DNA of 64,000 nucleotides from Sphingobium sp. TCM1 (GCF_001650725.1 NZ_LXVX01000016.1:62001-126000), one strand, 5' to 3'. Positions 1 through 8,598 are shown, numbered from the stretch's first letter. Notes: generated from the sequence alone by a model not told the origin. Program-made: numbers and translations.

Positions 1-596
1 ACGAAGCTCAGGGCGATCCAGTCGCAACCCTGCTCGATCGCGAAACTGAGGTCACGCCGGTCCTTGTCGGTCAGCGCCGGCACCGGCACCACCACGTCGG
101 GCACGTTCACGCCCTTGCGGTTGGACAATGTCCCGCCGACCTCGACCATGGTCTCGATCCGGTCCTCGCTCACTGCCTTCACGCGCAGCACCAGCTTGCC
201 GTCATCCAGCAGCAGCCGGGTTTCGGGCACCAGCGCCGCGTAGATTTCGGGATGGGGCAGGTTGACGCGGCGCGCGTCGCCGGGGGTTTCGTCCCGGTCG
301 AGAATGAAGGGCGCGCCGGTCTCCAATATGGCCAGCCCCTTCTCGAACGTACCGACACGCAGCTTGGGGCCTTGCAGGTCGCCCAATATGGTCGTCGGCC
401 GGTTGAACTCCTTTTCCAGCGCGCGGATGGACGCGATGCGCGCGGCATGATCTTCATGCGCGCCATGGCTCATGTTGATGCGGAAGGCGTCGGCCCCGGC
501 GACGAACAGCGCCCGGATCATCTCGGGCGTATCGCTCGCAGGGCCAAGGGTCGCAAGGATGCGGACCTTGCGCGAGCGGGGCGGTAACTTCGTCAT
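1..596 (-). CDS. pyk: Pyruvate kinase (N-terminal part, runs off the window)
   Basis: Converts phosphoenolpyruvate and ADP to pyruvate and ATP in the last step of glycolysis, in the cytoplasm. The ATG is at 594-596 and the first ~198 residues are present; the C-terminal part lies before base 1. The N-terminus carries the family signature RKVRILATLGPAS, then ADAFRINMSHG and a GDLQGPKLR segment, all typical of the TIM-barrel A domain. Part of the B domain follows (residues ~70-165). It transcribes away from the DUF1244 gene. Identification is firm; completeness cannot be judged. Confidence 0.95.
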   Translation of the reverse strand, partial: MTKLPPRSRKVRILATLGPASDTPEMIRALFVAGADAFRINMSHGAHEDHAARIASIRALEKEFNRPTTILGDLQGPKLRVGTFEKGLAILETGAPFILDRDETPGDARRVNLPHPEIYAALVPETRLLLDDGKLVLRVKAVSEDRIETMVEVGGTLSNRKGVNVPDVVVPVPALTDKDRRDLSFAIEQGCDWIALSF

Positions 597-700
597 GTCT
601 TCTCCTGACCGTCATGATCGCTCCTGAACCTTGCCAGGGCGTCGTTATGGGTTATCCGTGCTGCACGACAGGATGATGTAGATCAGCGAAAGGATCGCCG

Positions 701-1000
701 ATGGCCGACACCATACTCACAGATGCGGTTGCTGCAACCGCCTTCCGCCGTCTGGTTGCGCATTTGCAGCACCGGACCGACGTCCAGAATATCGACCTGA
801 TGGGGAGCGCGGGCTTTTGCCGCAATTGCCTGGCCGACTGGATCGCAGAGGCCGACGGCCAATTGACGAAGGACCAGGCGCGCGAGATCATCCACGGAAT
901 GCCCTTTGCCGAATGGAAAGCCCGGCATCAGGGCGAGGCGACGCCGCAGCAGATCGCAAAGATGCAGGAGAGTGTGGCGAAGAACGCCGACAATCATTAG
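701..1000 (+). CDS. DUF1244 family protein
   Basis: A 99-residue soluble protein of the DUF1244 family, common in alphaproteobacteria and of unknown function. The diagnostic [10 protein letters not shown] segment is at residues ~38-47, with a C-x-x-C pair that could bind metal or form a disulfide. The body is otherwise helical and charged. It is divergent from pyk and lies 49 bases before gapR on the same strand, so the two may be co-transcribed. Family assignment is confident; the role is not known. Confidence 0.85.
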   Translation: MADTILTDAVAATAFRRLVAHLQHRTDVQNIDLMGSAGFCRNCLADWIAEADGQLTKDQAREIIHGMPFAEWKARHQGEATPQQIAKMQESVAKNADNH

Positions 1001-1049
1001 AGGCGTCCGCCAGCCTGATTCCCATTTTCAAACTTGCACGGAGATTCCC

Positions 1050-1292
1050 ATGAGCGAACCCAATGTCGCCGCCGACCAGCTACGCCTCTTCATCGAGCGC
1101 ATCGAGCGCCTGGAAGAAGAAAAGAAGGGCATTGGCGACGACATCAAGGACGTCTATCTGGAAGCCAAGGCCAACGGCTATGACGGCAAGATCATGCGAC
1201 AGATCGTGCGCCTGCGGAAGATGCAGCCGCATGACCGGCAGGAAATGGAAGCCATTCTCCAGACCTATCTCGCCGCGCTGGGGATGGAATAA
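1050..1292 (+). CDS. gapR: GapR-type nucleoid-associated protein (DUF2312)
   Basis: An 80-residue protein of the DUF2312 family, whose Caulobacter member GapR binds AT-rich, overtwisted DNA ahead of replication forks and transcription units. The chosen ATG is preceded by GGAG a few bases upstream. The N-terminal half is a long acidic/basic helix ([16 protein letters not shown]), followed by the conserved [14 protein letters not shown] and the basic [10 protein letters not shown] helix that contacts DNA in the family. It is slightly shorter than Caulobacter GapR (~89 aa). An upstream in-frame extension is possible but would not match the family start. Confidence 0.9.
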   Translation: MSEPNVAADQLRLFIERIERLEEEKKGIGDDIKDVYLEAKANGYDGKIMRQIVRLRKMQPHDRQEMEAILQTYLAALGME

Positions 1293-1316
1293 ACCGATCT
1301 AAAAGGAGAAGCGCCC

Positions 1317-1643
1317 ATGCCCGAGATCATCGTCAGCACCACCAGCCGCCTGGAGGGAAAGCCCGCGAAGGAGTATCTCGGCATCGTCACCGGCGAGGTG
1401 ATCGTGGGCGCCAACCTGTTCCGCGACCTGTTCGCCAGCGTCCGCGATATCGTCGGCGGCCGGTCGGGCGCCTATGAAGATGTGCTTCAGAGCGCCCGCG
1501 AGCAAGCGATCGACGAGATGCGCGGCCGCGCGGCGGCGAAGGGGGCCAATGCCGTGGTCGGTGTCGATCTCGACTATGAAGTGATCGGCGCCAACGGCTC
1601 CATGCTGATGGTGTCGGCTTCCGGCACGGCGATCCTCTTCTAA
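1317..1643 (+). CDS. YbjQ family (UPF0145) protein
   Basis: A 108-residue protein of the YbjQ/UPF0145 family, sometimes called heavy-metal-binding domain proteins; the fold forms small rings and the function is unsettled. Visible family features are the [20 protein letters not shown] start, the [20 protein letters not shown] centre and the [13 protein letters not shown] segment near the C-terminus. The ATG follows an AAGGAG ribosome binding site at 1302-1307. It sits 24 bases after gapR and ~75 bases before yebC in the same direction. Confidence 0.88.
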   Translation: MPEIIVSTTSRLEGKPAKEYLGIVTGEVIVGANLFRDLFASVRDIVGGRSGAYEDVLQSAREQAIDEMRGRAAAKGANAVVGVDLDYEVIGANGSMLMVSASGTAILF

Positions 1644-1717
1644 GAAGATTGCGGGATCGGGGCGCGCTCGCTAGAGAGCGCGCTTCGGTTTCACAGAAAA
1701 ATGTCAGGAGACAGGCC

Positions 1718-2461
1718 GTGGCCGGCCATTCCAAATTCAAGAACATCATGCATCGCAAGGGCGCGCAGGACAAGAAGCGCTCGTCGATGTTCTCCAAGCT
1801 CAGCCGCGAAATCACCGTCGCCGCCAAGATGGGGATGCCCGACCCGGACATGAACCCGCGCCTGCGCCTGGCAATCAACGCCGCCAAGGCCCAGTCCATG
1901 CCCAAGGACAATATCCAGCGGGCGATCGACAAGGCGATCGGCGGCGATACCGAAAATTACGAGGAAATCCGCTACGAGGGCTATGGTCCCGGCGGCGTCG
2001 CGATCATCGTCGAGGCGCTGACCGACAATCGCAATCGCACGGCGACCAATATCCGCACCGCCTTCTCCAAGAATGGCGGCAATTTGGGCGCGTCCGGCGC
2101 GGTGAGCCATGGCTTCGACCGGCTTGGCCTCATTACCTATCCCGCTAGCGCGGGCGACGCCGATGCGGTGTTCGAAGCGGCGCTGGAAGCGGGCGCGGAC
2201 GACGTGTCCTCGAACGAAGACGAGCATGAAATCTGGACGGCGATGGACGCCCTCCATGAAGTCGCCAAGGCGCTGGAAGCCAAGCTGGGCGCGGCCGACG
2301 GGGCGAAGCTCGCCTGGAAGCCGCAGACCACCGTCGAAGTCGACGAAGCCAATGCTGCGACCCTGCTCAAGCTGGTCGACGTGCTGGAAGATGATGACGA
2401 CGTCCAGACCGTCTGGGGCAATTACGAAGTCTCCGACGAGGTGATGGAGAAGCTGGGTTGA
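1718..2461 (+). CDS. yebC: YebC/PmpR family translation/transcription factor
   Basis: A 247-residue member of the YebC/PmpR/TACO1 family. These were first described as DNA-binding regulators, and some members are now known to help ribosomes through proline stretches. The sequence opens with the universal [17 protein letters not shown] block, then the three-domain core ([42 protein letters not shown]). I chose the GTG at 1718 because AGGAG lies 8 bases upstream and the family begins exactly here. An ATG 23 codons upstream would add a non-conserved tail. In many proteobacteria yebC precedes ruvC, as here. Confidence 0.95.
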   Translation: MAGHSKFKNIMHRKGAQDKKRSSMFSKLSREITVAAKMGMPDPDMNPRLRLAINAAKAQSMPKDNIQRAIDKAIGGDTENYEEIRYEGYGPGGVAIIVEALTDNRNRTATNIRTAFSKNGGNLGASGAVSHGFDRLGLITYPASAGDADAVFEAALEAGADDVSSNEDEHEIWTAMDALHEVAKALEAKLGAADGAKLAWKPQTTVEVDEANAATLLKLVDVLEDDDDVQTVWGNYEVSDEVMEKLG

Positions 2462-2469
2462 TCCATCCT

Positions 2470-2491
2470 CCCCTCCCGCTTGCGGGAGGGG
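2470..2491. repeat. GC-rich palindrome between yebC and ruvC
   Basis: A perfect 10-base inverted repeat (CCCCTCCCGC / GCGGGAGGGG, two-base loop) lies just after the yebC stop. The flanking GCTTGCGGGAGGGGCCGGG also occurs, inverted, at about 5507-5530, so this is one copy of a dispersed intergenic repeat. It could also act as a weak terminator, but no T-run follows. Confidence 0.75.
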
Positions 2492-2567
2492 CCGGGGGAG
2501 GGCCTGTTCCACCTCGGGCCCCATGCATATCCCCTTCCCCAAGCCCTGCCGCGCGCGGGAGGGCGAT

Positions 2568-3059
2568 TTGATCCTCCTCGGTCTCGACCCGGGCCTCGGC
2601 ACCACCGGCTGGGGCGTCATCGCCGCCGACGGCAACCGGCTGACCCATGTCGGCAACGGCCAGATCAAGACCGACAGCGCCATGTCGCTGGCGACGCGGC
2701 TGCTCGCCCTCGACCTGGCGCTGACCGACCTCATCCTCGAACATCGGCCCGATGGCGCGGCGGTGGAGGAGGTGTTCGTCAATGTGAACCCGCAATCCAC
2801 GCTGAAACTGGGTCAGGCGCGCGGCGTCGTGCTGCTCGCCGCGTCGCGATCGGGCATGGAGGTGGGCGAATATGCGGCCCGCCTCGTCAAGAAATCGGTC
2901 GTCGGCGTCGGCAATGCGTCGAAGGAGCAGGTCCATGCCATGGTGTCGCGCCTGCTGCCGGGGGCGAAGATCGCCGGGCCGGATGCGGCCGACGCCTTGG
3001 CCGTCGCCATCACCCACGCCCATCATCTGGCCAGCGCGCGGCGAATCCCCGGCAAATGA
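2568..3059 (+). CDS. ruvC: Crossover junction endodeoxyribonuclease RuvC
   Basis: Resolves Holliday junctions with the RuvAB branch-migration motor. The protein has the RNase H-like catalytic core: the first Asp in [13 protein letters not shown], a Glu pair in [23 protein letters not shown], and the last acidic pair in [20 protein letters not shown] at 2568 with a GGGAGGG ribosome binding site just upstream makes a 163-residue protein starting MILLGLDPG, the usual RuvC start. An ATG at 2523 would add 15 non-conserved residues. It is followed by a strong terminator; no ruvA or ruvB lies in the window. Confidence 0.95.
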   Translation: MILLGLDPGLGTTGWGVIAADGNRLTHVGNGQIKTDSAMSLATRLLALDLALTDLILEHRPDGAAVEEVFVNVNPQSTLKLGQARGVVLLAASRSGMEVGEYAARLVKKSVVGVGNASKEQVHAMVSRLLPGAKIAGPDAADALAVAITHAHHLASARRIPGK

Positions 3060-3061
3060 AA

Positions 3062-3090
3062 AGGGGCGGATCAGCCCGCCCCTCTTTTTC
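3062..3090 (+). terminator. Intrinsic terminator after ruvC
   Basis: AGGGGCGG (3062-3069) pairs perfectly with CCGCCCCT (3076-3083) across a 6-base loop and is followed by CTTTTTC. This is a textbook rho-independent terminator 3 bases after the ruvC stop. It may also limit read-through from the convergent DUF2218 gene. Confidence 0.85.
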
Positions 3091-3107
3091 TCATGGCCGT
3101 CGCCCGG

Positions 3108-3386
3108 TTATTTCCAGTCGAAAGGCAGCGGCGCCTCGCGGAAGGCGAAGCGATCGAGATGGTCGGCAACCACCTGCTTGAACCGTTCGACGTCGGCGTC
3201 CGGCGTCGGTTCGAGCGTCACCACCAGCGCGTCGGGGGTCGCCGCCATGCGGATCGGTCCCATCGGAAAGGCGATCTCGCCCTGGCTGGCGTCGAAATTC
3301 ACCTCGAACTTGTGGCTCCAATGCTTGCAGAGTTGCTGGAGATAGCGGCTGGCGCTGGTGGTCGGGACGGTCGCAGTCAGGGTCAT
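3108..3386 (-). CDS. DUF2218 family protein
   Basis: A 92-residue protein of the DUF2218 family. It shows the family's YLQQLCKHWSHKFEV block near residue 20 and a C-terminal LDRFAFREAPLPFDW. The function is unproven, but DUF2218 genes often lie beside siderophore-interacting (ViuB/YqjH-type) reductases, which suggests a role in iron handling. Its start is three bases after the stop of the PadR-family regulator, so the two form one transcript and probably share control by that regulator. No reductase gene is adjacent in this window. Confidence 0.85.
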   Translation of the reverse strand: MTLTATVPTTSASRYLQQLCKHWSHKFEVNFDASQGEIAFPMGPIRMAATPDALVVTLEPTPDADVERFKQVVADHLDRFAFREAPLPFDWK

Positions 3387-3389
3387 CGC

Positions 3390-4037
3390 TTATAGCCTTT
3401 CGATCTTGCTGGCCGCCTCGTCGATCAGGGACGCGACGTCGAACATGGTCTGGTTATCCGCCCCTTCCTTTTCAAGCCGCTGCTGAATGGCGAAGCGCAG
3501 ATTGTGCATCGCGCGGCGCACCGGGCCGCCATCGACCCGTTCGGCCTTGCGGGCCAGCGACGCCAACCGCTCCAGCGCCATGTCCAGCGCATCCTTGCGC
3601 TCCGCGATCTGCGCGTAGCCTGCATCGGTGATGGCGAAGCGCTTGCGGCTGCCTTCGCCCGGCTGCTCGACGATCAGGTCCATTTCCGCCAGTAGCGTCA
3701 AGGTCGGGTAGACGACGCCGGGACTGGGCGCATAGGCTTCGCCCGACAGCGCCTCGATCGCGCGGATCAGTTCATAGCCGTGGCGCGGCGCGTCGGCGAT
3801 CAGCTTCAGCAGGATAAGGCGCAGCGCGTCATTGTCGAACAGCCGGCGGCGGCCACCGCGCCCACCCCGACCGCCACCCCGCAGCCCGTCCTCGCCGAAA
3901 GGATCGCCGCCGAACGGACCACCCCGGCCGCGGCCGAAGCCGTCGGGGGAAGCAAAGCGGCCGTGATCGTGCAGCGGACCTCGATGTCCATGATGACCGC
4001 CATGGCGACCGTGGAGGTTATGGGAGAATCGCATCAT
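3390..4037 (-). CDS. His-rich PadR family regulator, YqjI type
   Basis: A winged-helix PadR repressor of ~215 residues. The first ~28 residues hold eight or more histidines (GRHGGHHGHRG), followed by a Gly/Arg-rich linker to residue ~65. Then comes the PadR domain with ALRLILLKLIADAPRHGYELIRAIE and SPGVVYPTLTLLAEMDLI. E. coli YqjI has the same architecture, binds nickel or iron through its His/Cys-rich N-terminus and represses the ferric reductase yqjH. A metal-sensing role here is inferred from that likeness; there are no N-terminal cysteines. AAAGAG lies just upstream of the tandem ATGs at 4037/4034; an upstream ATG at 4058 lacks a ribosome site. Confidence 0.88.
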   Translation of the reverse strand: MMRFSHNLHGRHGGHHGHRGPLHDHGRFASPDGFGRGRGGPFGGDPFGEDGLRGGGRGGRGGRRRLFDNDALRLILLKLIADAPRHGYELIRAIEALSGEAYAPSPGVVYPTLTLLAEMDLIVEQPGEGSRKRFAITDAGYAQIAERKDALDMALERLASLARKAERVDGGPVRRAMHNLRFAIQQRLEKEGADNQTMFDVASLIDEAASKIERL

Positions 4038-4067
4038 TTGCTCTTTCATATATGTCATGATGCTTTG

Positions 4068-4122
4068 CGATATATCTTATCGATCGAGACCGTCAAGGCT
4101 TACGATACATCTTAAATGTATC
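4068..4122. promoter_or_regulatory. Probable operator array of the PadR regulator
   Basis: The gap upstream of the regulator holds GATACATCTTAAATGTATC at 4104-4122, a perfect 7-base inverted repeat around 5 bases. Another GATATATC palindrome starts at 4069. The 12-mer CGATAYATCTTA occurs twice (4068-4079 and 4103-4114), 35 bases apart and in the same orientation. AT-rich dyads of this kind are typical PadR/YqjI binding sites, so autoregulation of the regulator and DUF2218 is likely. Confidence 0.7.
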
Positions 4123-4130
4123 AAAATGTC

Positions 4131-5387
4131 TTAGAGTTTCGTGAAGTCGATCGGCGCGTGGCGGTCCAGGGTCCGGCTCTGGTCCTCCAGAGGATATTTG
4201 AGGCCGCTGGCGCAGTTGAACAGCACTGCCTGCTCGTCGCGGCCGATCAGCCCCTCGTCCAGCGCCCTTTGATAGGCGGCGAGCGTTGCCCCGCCCTCCG
4301 GGCAAAGCAGCAGGCCATCGTCGCGCGCCACATCGCGCACTGCCGCCGCGATCGCCGCGTCCGACACGGCCAGCGCCGCGCCCCCGCTCTCGCGCACTGC
4401 GCGCAGGATCAGGAAATCGCCGACCGCCTTGGGCACACGGATGCCCATCGCGATGGTCTGGGCATTCTCCCAGCGCTCGGCAAATTCCACGCCCTGCTCG
4501 AACGCGCGGACCATCGGCGCGCAGCCTTCGGCCTGCACCGCGAACATCCTGGGCCTTTTGGAGCCGATGAGACCGATCTTCTCCAGTTCGTCGAACGCCT
4601 TCCACATGCCGATGAGGCCGGTGCCGCCGCCGGTCGGATAGAAGATCGCATCGGGGAGGTCCCAACCCAGCTGCTCGGCCAGTTCGAGGCCCATCGTCTT
4701 CTTGCCCTCGATCCGATAGGGCTCCTTGAGCGTCGAGAAGTCGAACCAGCCGCGCTCCTTGACGCCCTGCCCCACGATCGCGCCGCAATCGTCGATATAG
4801 CCGTTGACGCGATAGACCCGCGCGCCCTGCGCCGCGATCTCGCGCACATTCACTTCGGGCGTGTCGGCCGGGCAGAAGATCACCGCCTCCATGCCCGCGA
4901 CGGCGGCATAGGCGGCCAGCGCCGCGCCGGCATTGCCGTTGGTGGGCATGGCGACCTGGGTCACGCCCAGTTCCTTCGCCATCGACACCGCCATGACGAG
5001 GCCGCGCGCCTTGAAGGAGGCGGTGGGCAAACGCCCCTCATCCTTGGCAAGCAGATGCGCCCCACCCAGCCGCCTGGCCGTGCGCGGCAGCGGAATGAGC
5101 GGCGTCGCATTCTCGCCGAGGCTGACGATGTTGGACGTCTGCCGCACCGGCAGCAATTCACGCCAGCGCCACAAGTCCATCGGCCGCTGCGCCAGCGCGT
5201 CCCTGGTCAGCGTGGCACGCACGCCGTCGAGGTCGTAGCGAACGAGCAGCGGCTTCCCGGCCACCGACAGCCCATGCAGCCGATCCGCCTCATAGCGCTC
5301 GCCGGTCAGCGAACATTCGAGATGGGTGACGAAGGTCCGGCGATCGGTGGTGAGGTTGAGGTCGTGGCGCAAGATCGTCTCCGTCAG
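4131..5387 (-). CDS. thrC: Threonine synthase, probable CTG start
   Basis: PLP-dependent enzyme that turns O-phosphohomoserine into threonine. The cofactor lysine is in LPTASFKARG, the phosphate-binding loop in MPTNGNAGAALAAYA, and a second glycine loop in YPTGGGTGLIG. The N-terminal domain is the short form that recognises the homoserine moiety. The open frame runs back to 5507, but that part lies inside a dispersed repeat (5395-5540). The only good ribosome site, AGGAGG at 5394-5399, is six bases from a CTG at 5387, giving a 418-residue protein beginning (M)TETILRHDLNL. Starts at 5483 or 5507 would translate the repeat. Confidence 0.9.
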   Translation of the reverse strand: MTETILRHDLNLTTDRRTFVTHLECSLTGERYEADRLHGLSVAGKPLLVRYDLDGVRATLTRDALAQRPMDLWRWRELLPVRQTSNIVSLGENATPLIPLPRTARRLGGAHLLAKDEGRLPTASFKARGLVMAVSMAKELGVTQVAMPTNGNAGAALAAYAAVAGMEAVIFCPADTPEVNVREIAAQGARVYRVNGYIDDCGAIVGQGVKERGWFDFSTLKEPYRIEGKKTMGLELAEQLGWDLPDAIFYPTGGGTGLIGMWKAFDELEKIGLIGSKRPRMFAVQAEGCAPMVRAFEQGVEFAERWENAQTIAMGIRVPKAVGDFLILRAVRESGGAALAVSDAAIAAAVRDVARDDGLLLCPEGGATLAAYQRALDEGLIGRDEQAVLFNCASGLKYPLEDQSRTLDRHAPIDFTKL

Positions 5388-5394
5388 GCTGAAC

Positions 5395-5540
5395 CTCCTG
5401 ACTCCCCCTCGCGCAGGCGGGCGGGGCGCGAGAACTGCCGAGCCGAAGGCGAGGTTAGTCGCAAAGGTGTGGGCAAGATCCATGGCTTCGCCACGAGCCG
5501 CCCACACCCGGCCCCTCCCGCAAGCAGGGAGGGAGAATAT
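5395..5540. repeat. Dispersed palindromic repeat between grpE and thrC
   Basis: This stretch holds a perfect 8-base inverted repeat GTGTGGGC (5467-5474) / GCCCACAC (5500-5507). Next to it is an inverted copy of the GCGGGAGGGGCCGGG motif also found at 2482-2500. It separates grpE from thrC and supplies the spurious upstream part of the thrC reading frame. Confidence 0.65.
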
Positions 5541-5543
5541 AGG

Positions 5544-6098
5544 TTATTCCGGCTTCTTCGCCACGCTGACCATCGCCGGCCGCAGCAGGCGGTCCTTGAT
5601 CATGTAGCCGGCCTGCATCTCGACCAGGATGGTGCCCGGCTCGGCGTCGGCCGACGGGACTTCCATCATCGCCTGATGCTTGTTGGGGTCGAGCGGCTGG
5701 CCGACCGACTCCAGCCTGGCTATGCCGTTGCGCCCGAACACGCTTTCCAGCTCGCGGCCGGTCGCTTCCAGACCGACGACCAGGCTCTTGAACTTGTCGT
5801 CCTCGCGCAGGTCGGCGGGAATCGCGGCCAGCGCCCGGCTCAGATTGTCGGCGACCGACAGCATGTCGCGGGCAAAGGCGGTCGCGGCATAGGCGCGCGC
5901 GTCGGCCAGTTCCTTTTCCAGCCGGCGACGGACATTCTGCGTGTCGGCATGGGCGTAGAGAATATCCTGCTTCGCGGTGGCGAGTTCCGCCTCCAGCGCG
6001 GCGATCCGCTCGGCCGCCGCATCTCCGGCAGGCGCCGCGTCCTCGGGCAGCGCATCCACGACTTCGGTATTTTCCAGATTCTGATTGTCTTCGCTCAT
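5544..6098 (-). CDS. grpE: Nucleotide exchange factor GrpE
   Basis: Releases ADP from DnaK in the Hsp70 chaperone cycle. The 184-residue protein has an acidic, disordered N-terminus (~1-28), a long coiled-coil helix (IAALEAELATAKQDILYAHADTQNVRRRL is its core), and the C-terminal beta-wing with YMIKDRLLRPAMVSVAKKP. The size is normal for alphaproteobacteria. Its ATG overlaps the hrcA stop by four bases, so the two are translationally coupled and co-regulated. Confidence 0.96.
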   Translation of the reverse strand: MSEDNQNLENTEVVDALPEDAAPAGDAAAERIAALEAELATAKQDILYAHADTQNVRRRLEKELADARAYAATAFARDMLSVADNLSRALAAIPADLREDDKFKSLVVGLEATGRELESVFGRNGIARLESVGQPLDPNKHQAMMEVPSADAEPGTILVEMQAGYMIKDRLLRPAMVSVAKKPE

Positions 6099-7138
6099 CT
6101 CATCAATCTCGACAGCGTCTGTGCAGTGAAATCCACCATGGGGATCACCCGCGCATAGTTCAAGCGCGTGGGCCCGATCACGCCGACCACGCCGACGACC
6201 CGGCCGTCCGCGCCACGGTAGGGAGCGGCTATGACCGAAGAACCCGACAGGGAAAAGAGCTTGTTTTCCGAGCCGATGAAGATTTTGGTCGCGCTGCCGG
6301 CCAGCGCGCCGCGCAGCAGGTCCAAAATTTCCTGCTTGCCCTCCAACTGCTCCAGCAATTGCCGCGCCCGCTCCAGGTCGGCCGCCGCGCCATCATCCAG
6401 CAGGTGCGACTGGCCGCGCACGATCAGCACCGGCCGGTCGTCAGCGTCGTGCGACCAGATGGCGAGGCCACGGGTGACCAGGTTGCGCGCGCTATGGTCG
6501 AGCGCGCTGCGCTCCATTTCCATCTCGCGCGCCAACGCCTCGCCGGCCTCGCGCAGGGTCATGCCGCCAAAGCGCGCCGACATGAAATTGGCCGCCTCGT
6601 TCAGCATCACCGGGGTGACGCCGTCGGGCAGGTCGAGCACGCGATTTTCGACCGACCCGTCCTGCCCCACCAGAACGGCGAGCGCCTGCCGCGCATTCAG
6701 GGGGACGAAACCGAACTGGCGCAGCACCGGCTCGCGCTTGGGGACCATGACGATGCCGGCGCAGGCGGAGAGGCCCGAAAGCGTCGCCGTGGCGGCGGAC
6801 AGCGCCTCCTCGATCGGTCCGCTTTCGACGATCCCCGCCTCGATCGCGCGCCGTTCCTCGGCCGAAGGTTCGGCGGCCTGCATCATCCCGTCGACGAACA
6901 GGCGCAATCCCGTCTCGGTTGGCATCCGCCCCGCCGATGTGTGCGGCGCGGCAAGCAGGCCCAGCTCCTCCAGATCCTGCATGACATTGCGAATCGAAGC
7001 CGGCGACAGGCTGAGCGAGGCCATCTTGCTGATGGTGCGCGATCCCACGGGCAGACCGGTGCCGAGATAGCTTTCGACCACCAGGCGGAAAACGTCGCGG
7101 GCACGATCGTTCAGTTCGGAGATCGGAATAGCCGACAT
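6095..7138 (-). CDS. hrcA: Heat-inducible transcription repressor HrcA
   Basis: Represses class I heat-shock genes (groESL, dnaK) by binding CIRCE elements; its folding depends on GroEL. The 347-residue protein has the N-terminal winged helix (LNDRARDVFRLVVESYLGTGLPVGSR, then SLSPASIRNVMQDLEELGLL) and the SAGRMPTETGLRLFVD segment. A GAF-like dimerisation domain ends in YARVIPMVDFTAQ. It is followed by grpE with a 4-base overlap. No CIRCE sequence is visible directly upstream, so this gene is probably not autoregulated through CIRCE. Confidence 0.96.
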   Translation of the reverse strand: MSAIPISELNDRARDVFRLVVESYLGTGLPVGSRTISKMASLSLSPASIRNVMQDLEELGLLAAPHTSAGRMPTETGLRLFVDGMMQAAEPSAEERRAIEAGIVESGPIEEALSAATATLSGLSACAGIVMVPKREPVLRQFGFVPLNARQALAVLVGQDGSVENRVLDLPDGVTPVMLNEAANFMSARFGGMTLREAGEALAREMEMERSALDHSARNLVTRGLAIWSHDADDRPVLIVRGQSHLLDDGAAADLERARQLLEQLEGKQEILDLLRGALAGSATKIFIGSENKLFSLSGSSVIAAPYRGADGRVVGVVGVIGPTRLNYARVIPMVDFTAQTLSRLMR

Positions 7139-7169
7139 GGCTCCTATCTAGGCAAGAGGAAGCGCGCGC

Positions 7170-7679
7170 TCAAGGCGTGACCGCCTTGGGATTGAGCATA
7201 TGCTGGACGTCCAGTATCTTGGGCACCGACGCGATCGCGACGCGCAGCCTGCCATAGCGCGCATCCATGCAGCCCGACTGATATTCCAGGCGCGTCGACG
7301 CCTGGCCCGGCCTGCTCCATTCCACGACATAGCTGGGCATGTCGGTGGCGAAGCGCTCGCAATTGCTGCCATGGGCGATCCTTTCGGTCGCACCCGCGGC
7401 CGGGCGATGCGGCGCCAGCGTCGCGATCAGCCGACGATATTGCGCCGCCGTCACGGTGAAGCGCGTCGGGCCGGGTACGGAGGTGAACCGCTCCGGCTCC
7501 AGCAGGCCCGACCCGTCAGGCGACACCTGCACGCTGTAGGCCGGGCACGCGCCGAAGCAGCGTCCCGCCGTGAAGCGGATCACGTCGCCCGGCGCCCGTG
7601 GCGGCTCCAGCCCTTCTTCCTTCACGGCGCATCCCGCCAGCGCGAACAGGCCGGCCGCGATCAAGATTTTCACTCTCAT
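7170..7679 (-). CDS. DUF6438-like lipoprotein
   Basis: A 169-residue predicted outer-membrane or periplasmic lipoprotein. The signal peptide ends in a LFALAGC lipobox (Cys ~16). Next comes the DUF6438-like segment [19 protein letters not shown], whose paired cysteines are a family hallmark. The ATG at 7679 is preceded by AGAGGGGG; an upstream ATG at 7697 would lengthen the signal peptide for no reason. It lies 31 bases upstream of hrcA on the same strand, inside a cluster (hrcA divergent from rph) where it is not usually found. Function unknown. Confidence 0.75.
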   Translation of the reverse strand: MRVKILIAAGLFALAGCAVKEEGLEPPRAPGDVIRFTAGRCFGACPAYSVQVSPDGSGLLEPERFTSVPGPTRFTVTAAQYRRLIATLAPHRPAAGATERIAHGSNCERFATDMPSYVVEWSRPGQASTRLEYQSGCMDARYGRLRVAIASVPKILDVQHMLNPKAVTP

Positions 7680-7773
7680 ACCCCCTCTTATCGCCAAATC
7701 GCCCGCATGGCACTGGCAAGAAGCGTCTTCGGACGCTAAGCGCCGTCACCTGACCGCTTCGGAGAAGAAATTT

Positions 7774-8490
7774 ATGCGTCCTTCCGGCCGCGCGCCCGAC
7801 CAGATGCGCGACATCACCATGGAGCCCGGCTTCACCATCCATGCCGAAGGCAGCTGCCTCGTCAGCTTCGGCGACACGCGCGTCCTGTGCACCGCATCGA
7901 TCGAGGAAAAGGTGCCGCCCTTCCTGCGCGGCAAGGGATCGGGCTGGGTCACGGCCGAATATGGGATGCTGCCCCGCGCCACCCACACCCGCGGCAGCCG
8001 CGAGGCAGCCAAGGGCAAGCAGTCCGGCCGCACCCAGGAAATCCAGCGCCTGATCGGCCGCTCGCTGCGCACGATCGTGGACCTCAAGAAACTGGGCGAG
8101 CGCCAGATCGTGATCGACTGCGACGTGATCCAGGCCGATGGCGGCACCCGCACCGCCGCCATTTCGGGCAGCTGGGTCGCGCTGCGCATTGCGGTCGACA
8201 AGCTGCTGGCGAGCGGCGCGCTCACCGAAGACCCGATCATCCAGAAGGTCGCGGCGATCAGCTGCGGCATCTATGAAGGCACGCCGGTGCTCGACCTCGA
8301 TTATGCCGAGGACAGCAATGCGGAAACCGACGCCAACCTGATCCTGACCGGCGACGGCAAGTTCGCCGAAGTGCAGGCGACGGCCGAAGGCGCGGCCTAT
8401 GACGAGGAGGAACTGCTCCGCCTGCTCCGCCTCGCCCGCATCGGCTGCGCGAAGATCTTCGCGGCGCAGGACGCGGCGACGGGACGGTAA
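7774..8490 (+). CDS. rph: Ribonuclease PH
   Basis: Phosphorolytic 3'-5' exoribonuclease that trims tRNA 3' ends; it forms a hexamer. The 238-residue protein carries the RNase PH core: [14 protein letters not shown] at the start, the phosphate-binding [14 protein letters not shown] helix, and the active-site [16 protein letters not shown] loop. GGAGAAG lies upstream of the ATG at 7774; a longer open frame upstream is antisense to the lipoprotein gene and not coding. rph, rdgB and hemW lie in series, as in other alphaproteobacteria. Confidence 0.97.
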   Translation: MRPSGRAPDQMRDITMEPGFTIHAEGSCLVSFGDTRVLCTASIEEKVPPFLRGKGSGWVTAEYGMLPRATHTRGSREAAKGKQSGRTQEIQRLIGRSLRTIVDLKKLGERQIVIDCDVIQADGGTRTAAISGSWVALRIAVDKLLASGALTEDPIIQKVAAISCGIYEGTPVLDLDYAEDSNAETDANLILTGDGKFAEVQATAEGAAYDEEELLRLLRLARIGCAKIFAAQDAATGR

Positions 8491-8510
8491 GCGACCATAA
8501 TCCCTTATTG

Positions 8511-8598
8511 CCGTCATGCCGGGCTTGACCCGGCATCCCGCTTTCCTTTGACTGGGTCGAAGAAGACGCGGGGTTCCGGCTGAAGGCCGGAATGACGC
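8511..8598. repeat. BIME-like composite palindrome between rph and rdgB
   Basis: The outer arms CGTCAT (8512-8517) and ATGACG (8592-8597) enclose two hairpins: ATGCCGGG / CCCGGCAT (8516-8536) and TTCCGGC / GCCGGAA (8574-8592). This is the familiar sphingomonad 'GTCATgCCGG...' intergenic repeat. In the transcript it would form a cloverleaf-like structure between two co-directional genes. Confidence 0.8.

Noticed and set aside
4116..6158. A 680-codon plus-strand open frame
   Set aside because: It is antisense to thrC and grpE. GC-rich codon bias makes long shadow frames; its translation is Arg/His-rich with no domain, while the minus-strand genes are clear.
7139..7169. CIRCE element upstream of hrcA
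   Set aside because: No TTAGCACTC / GAGTGCTAA inverted repeat is present in the gap or in the nearby upstream sequence.
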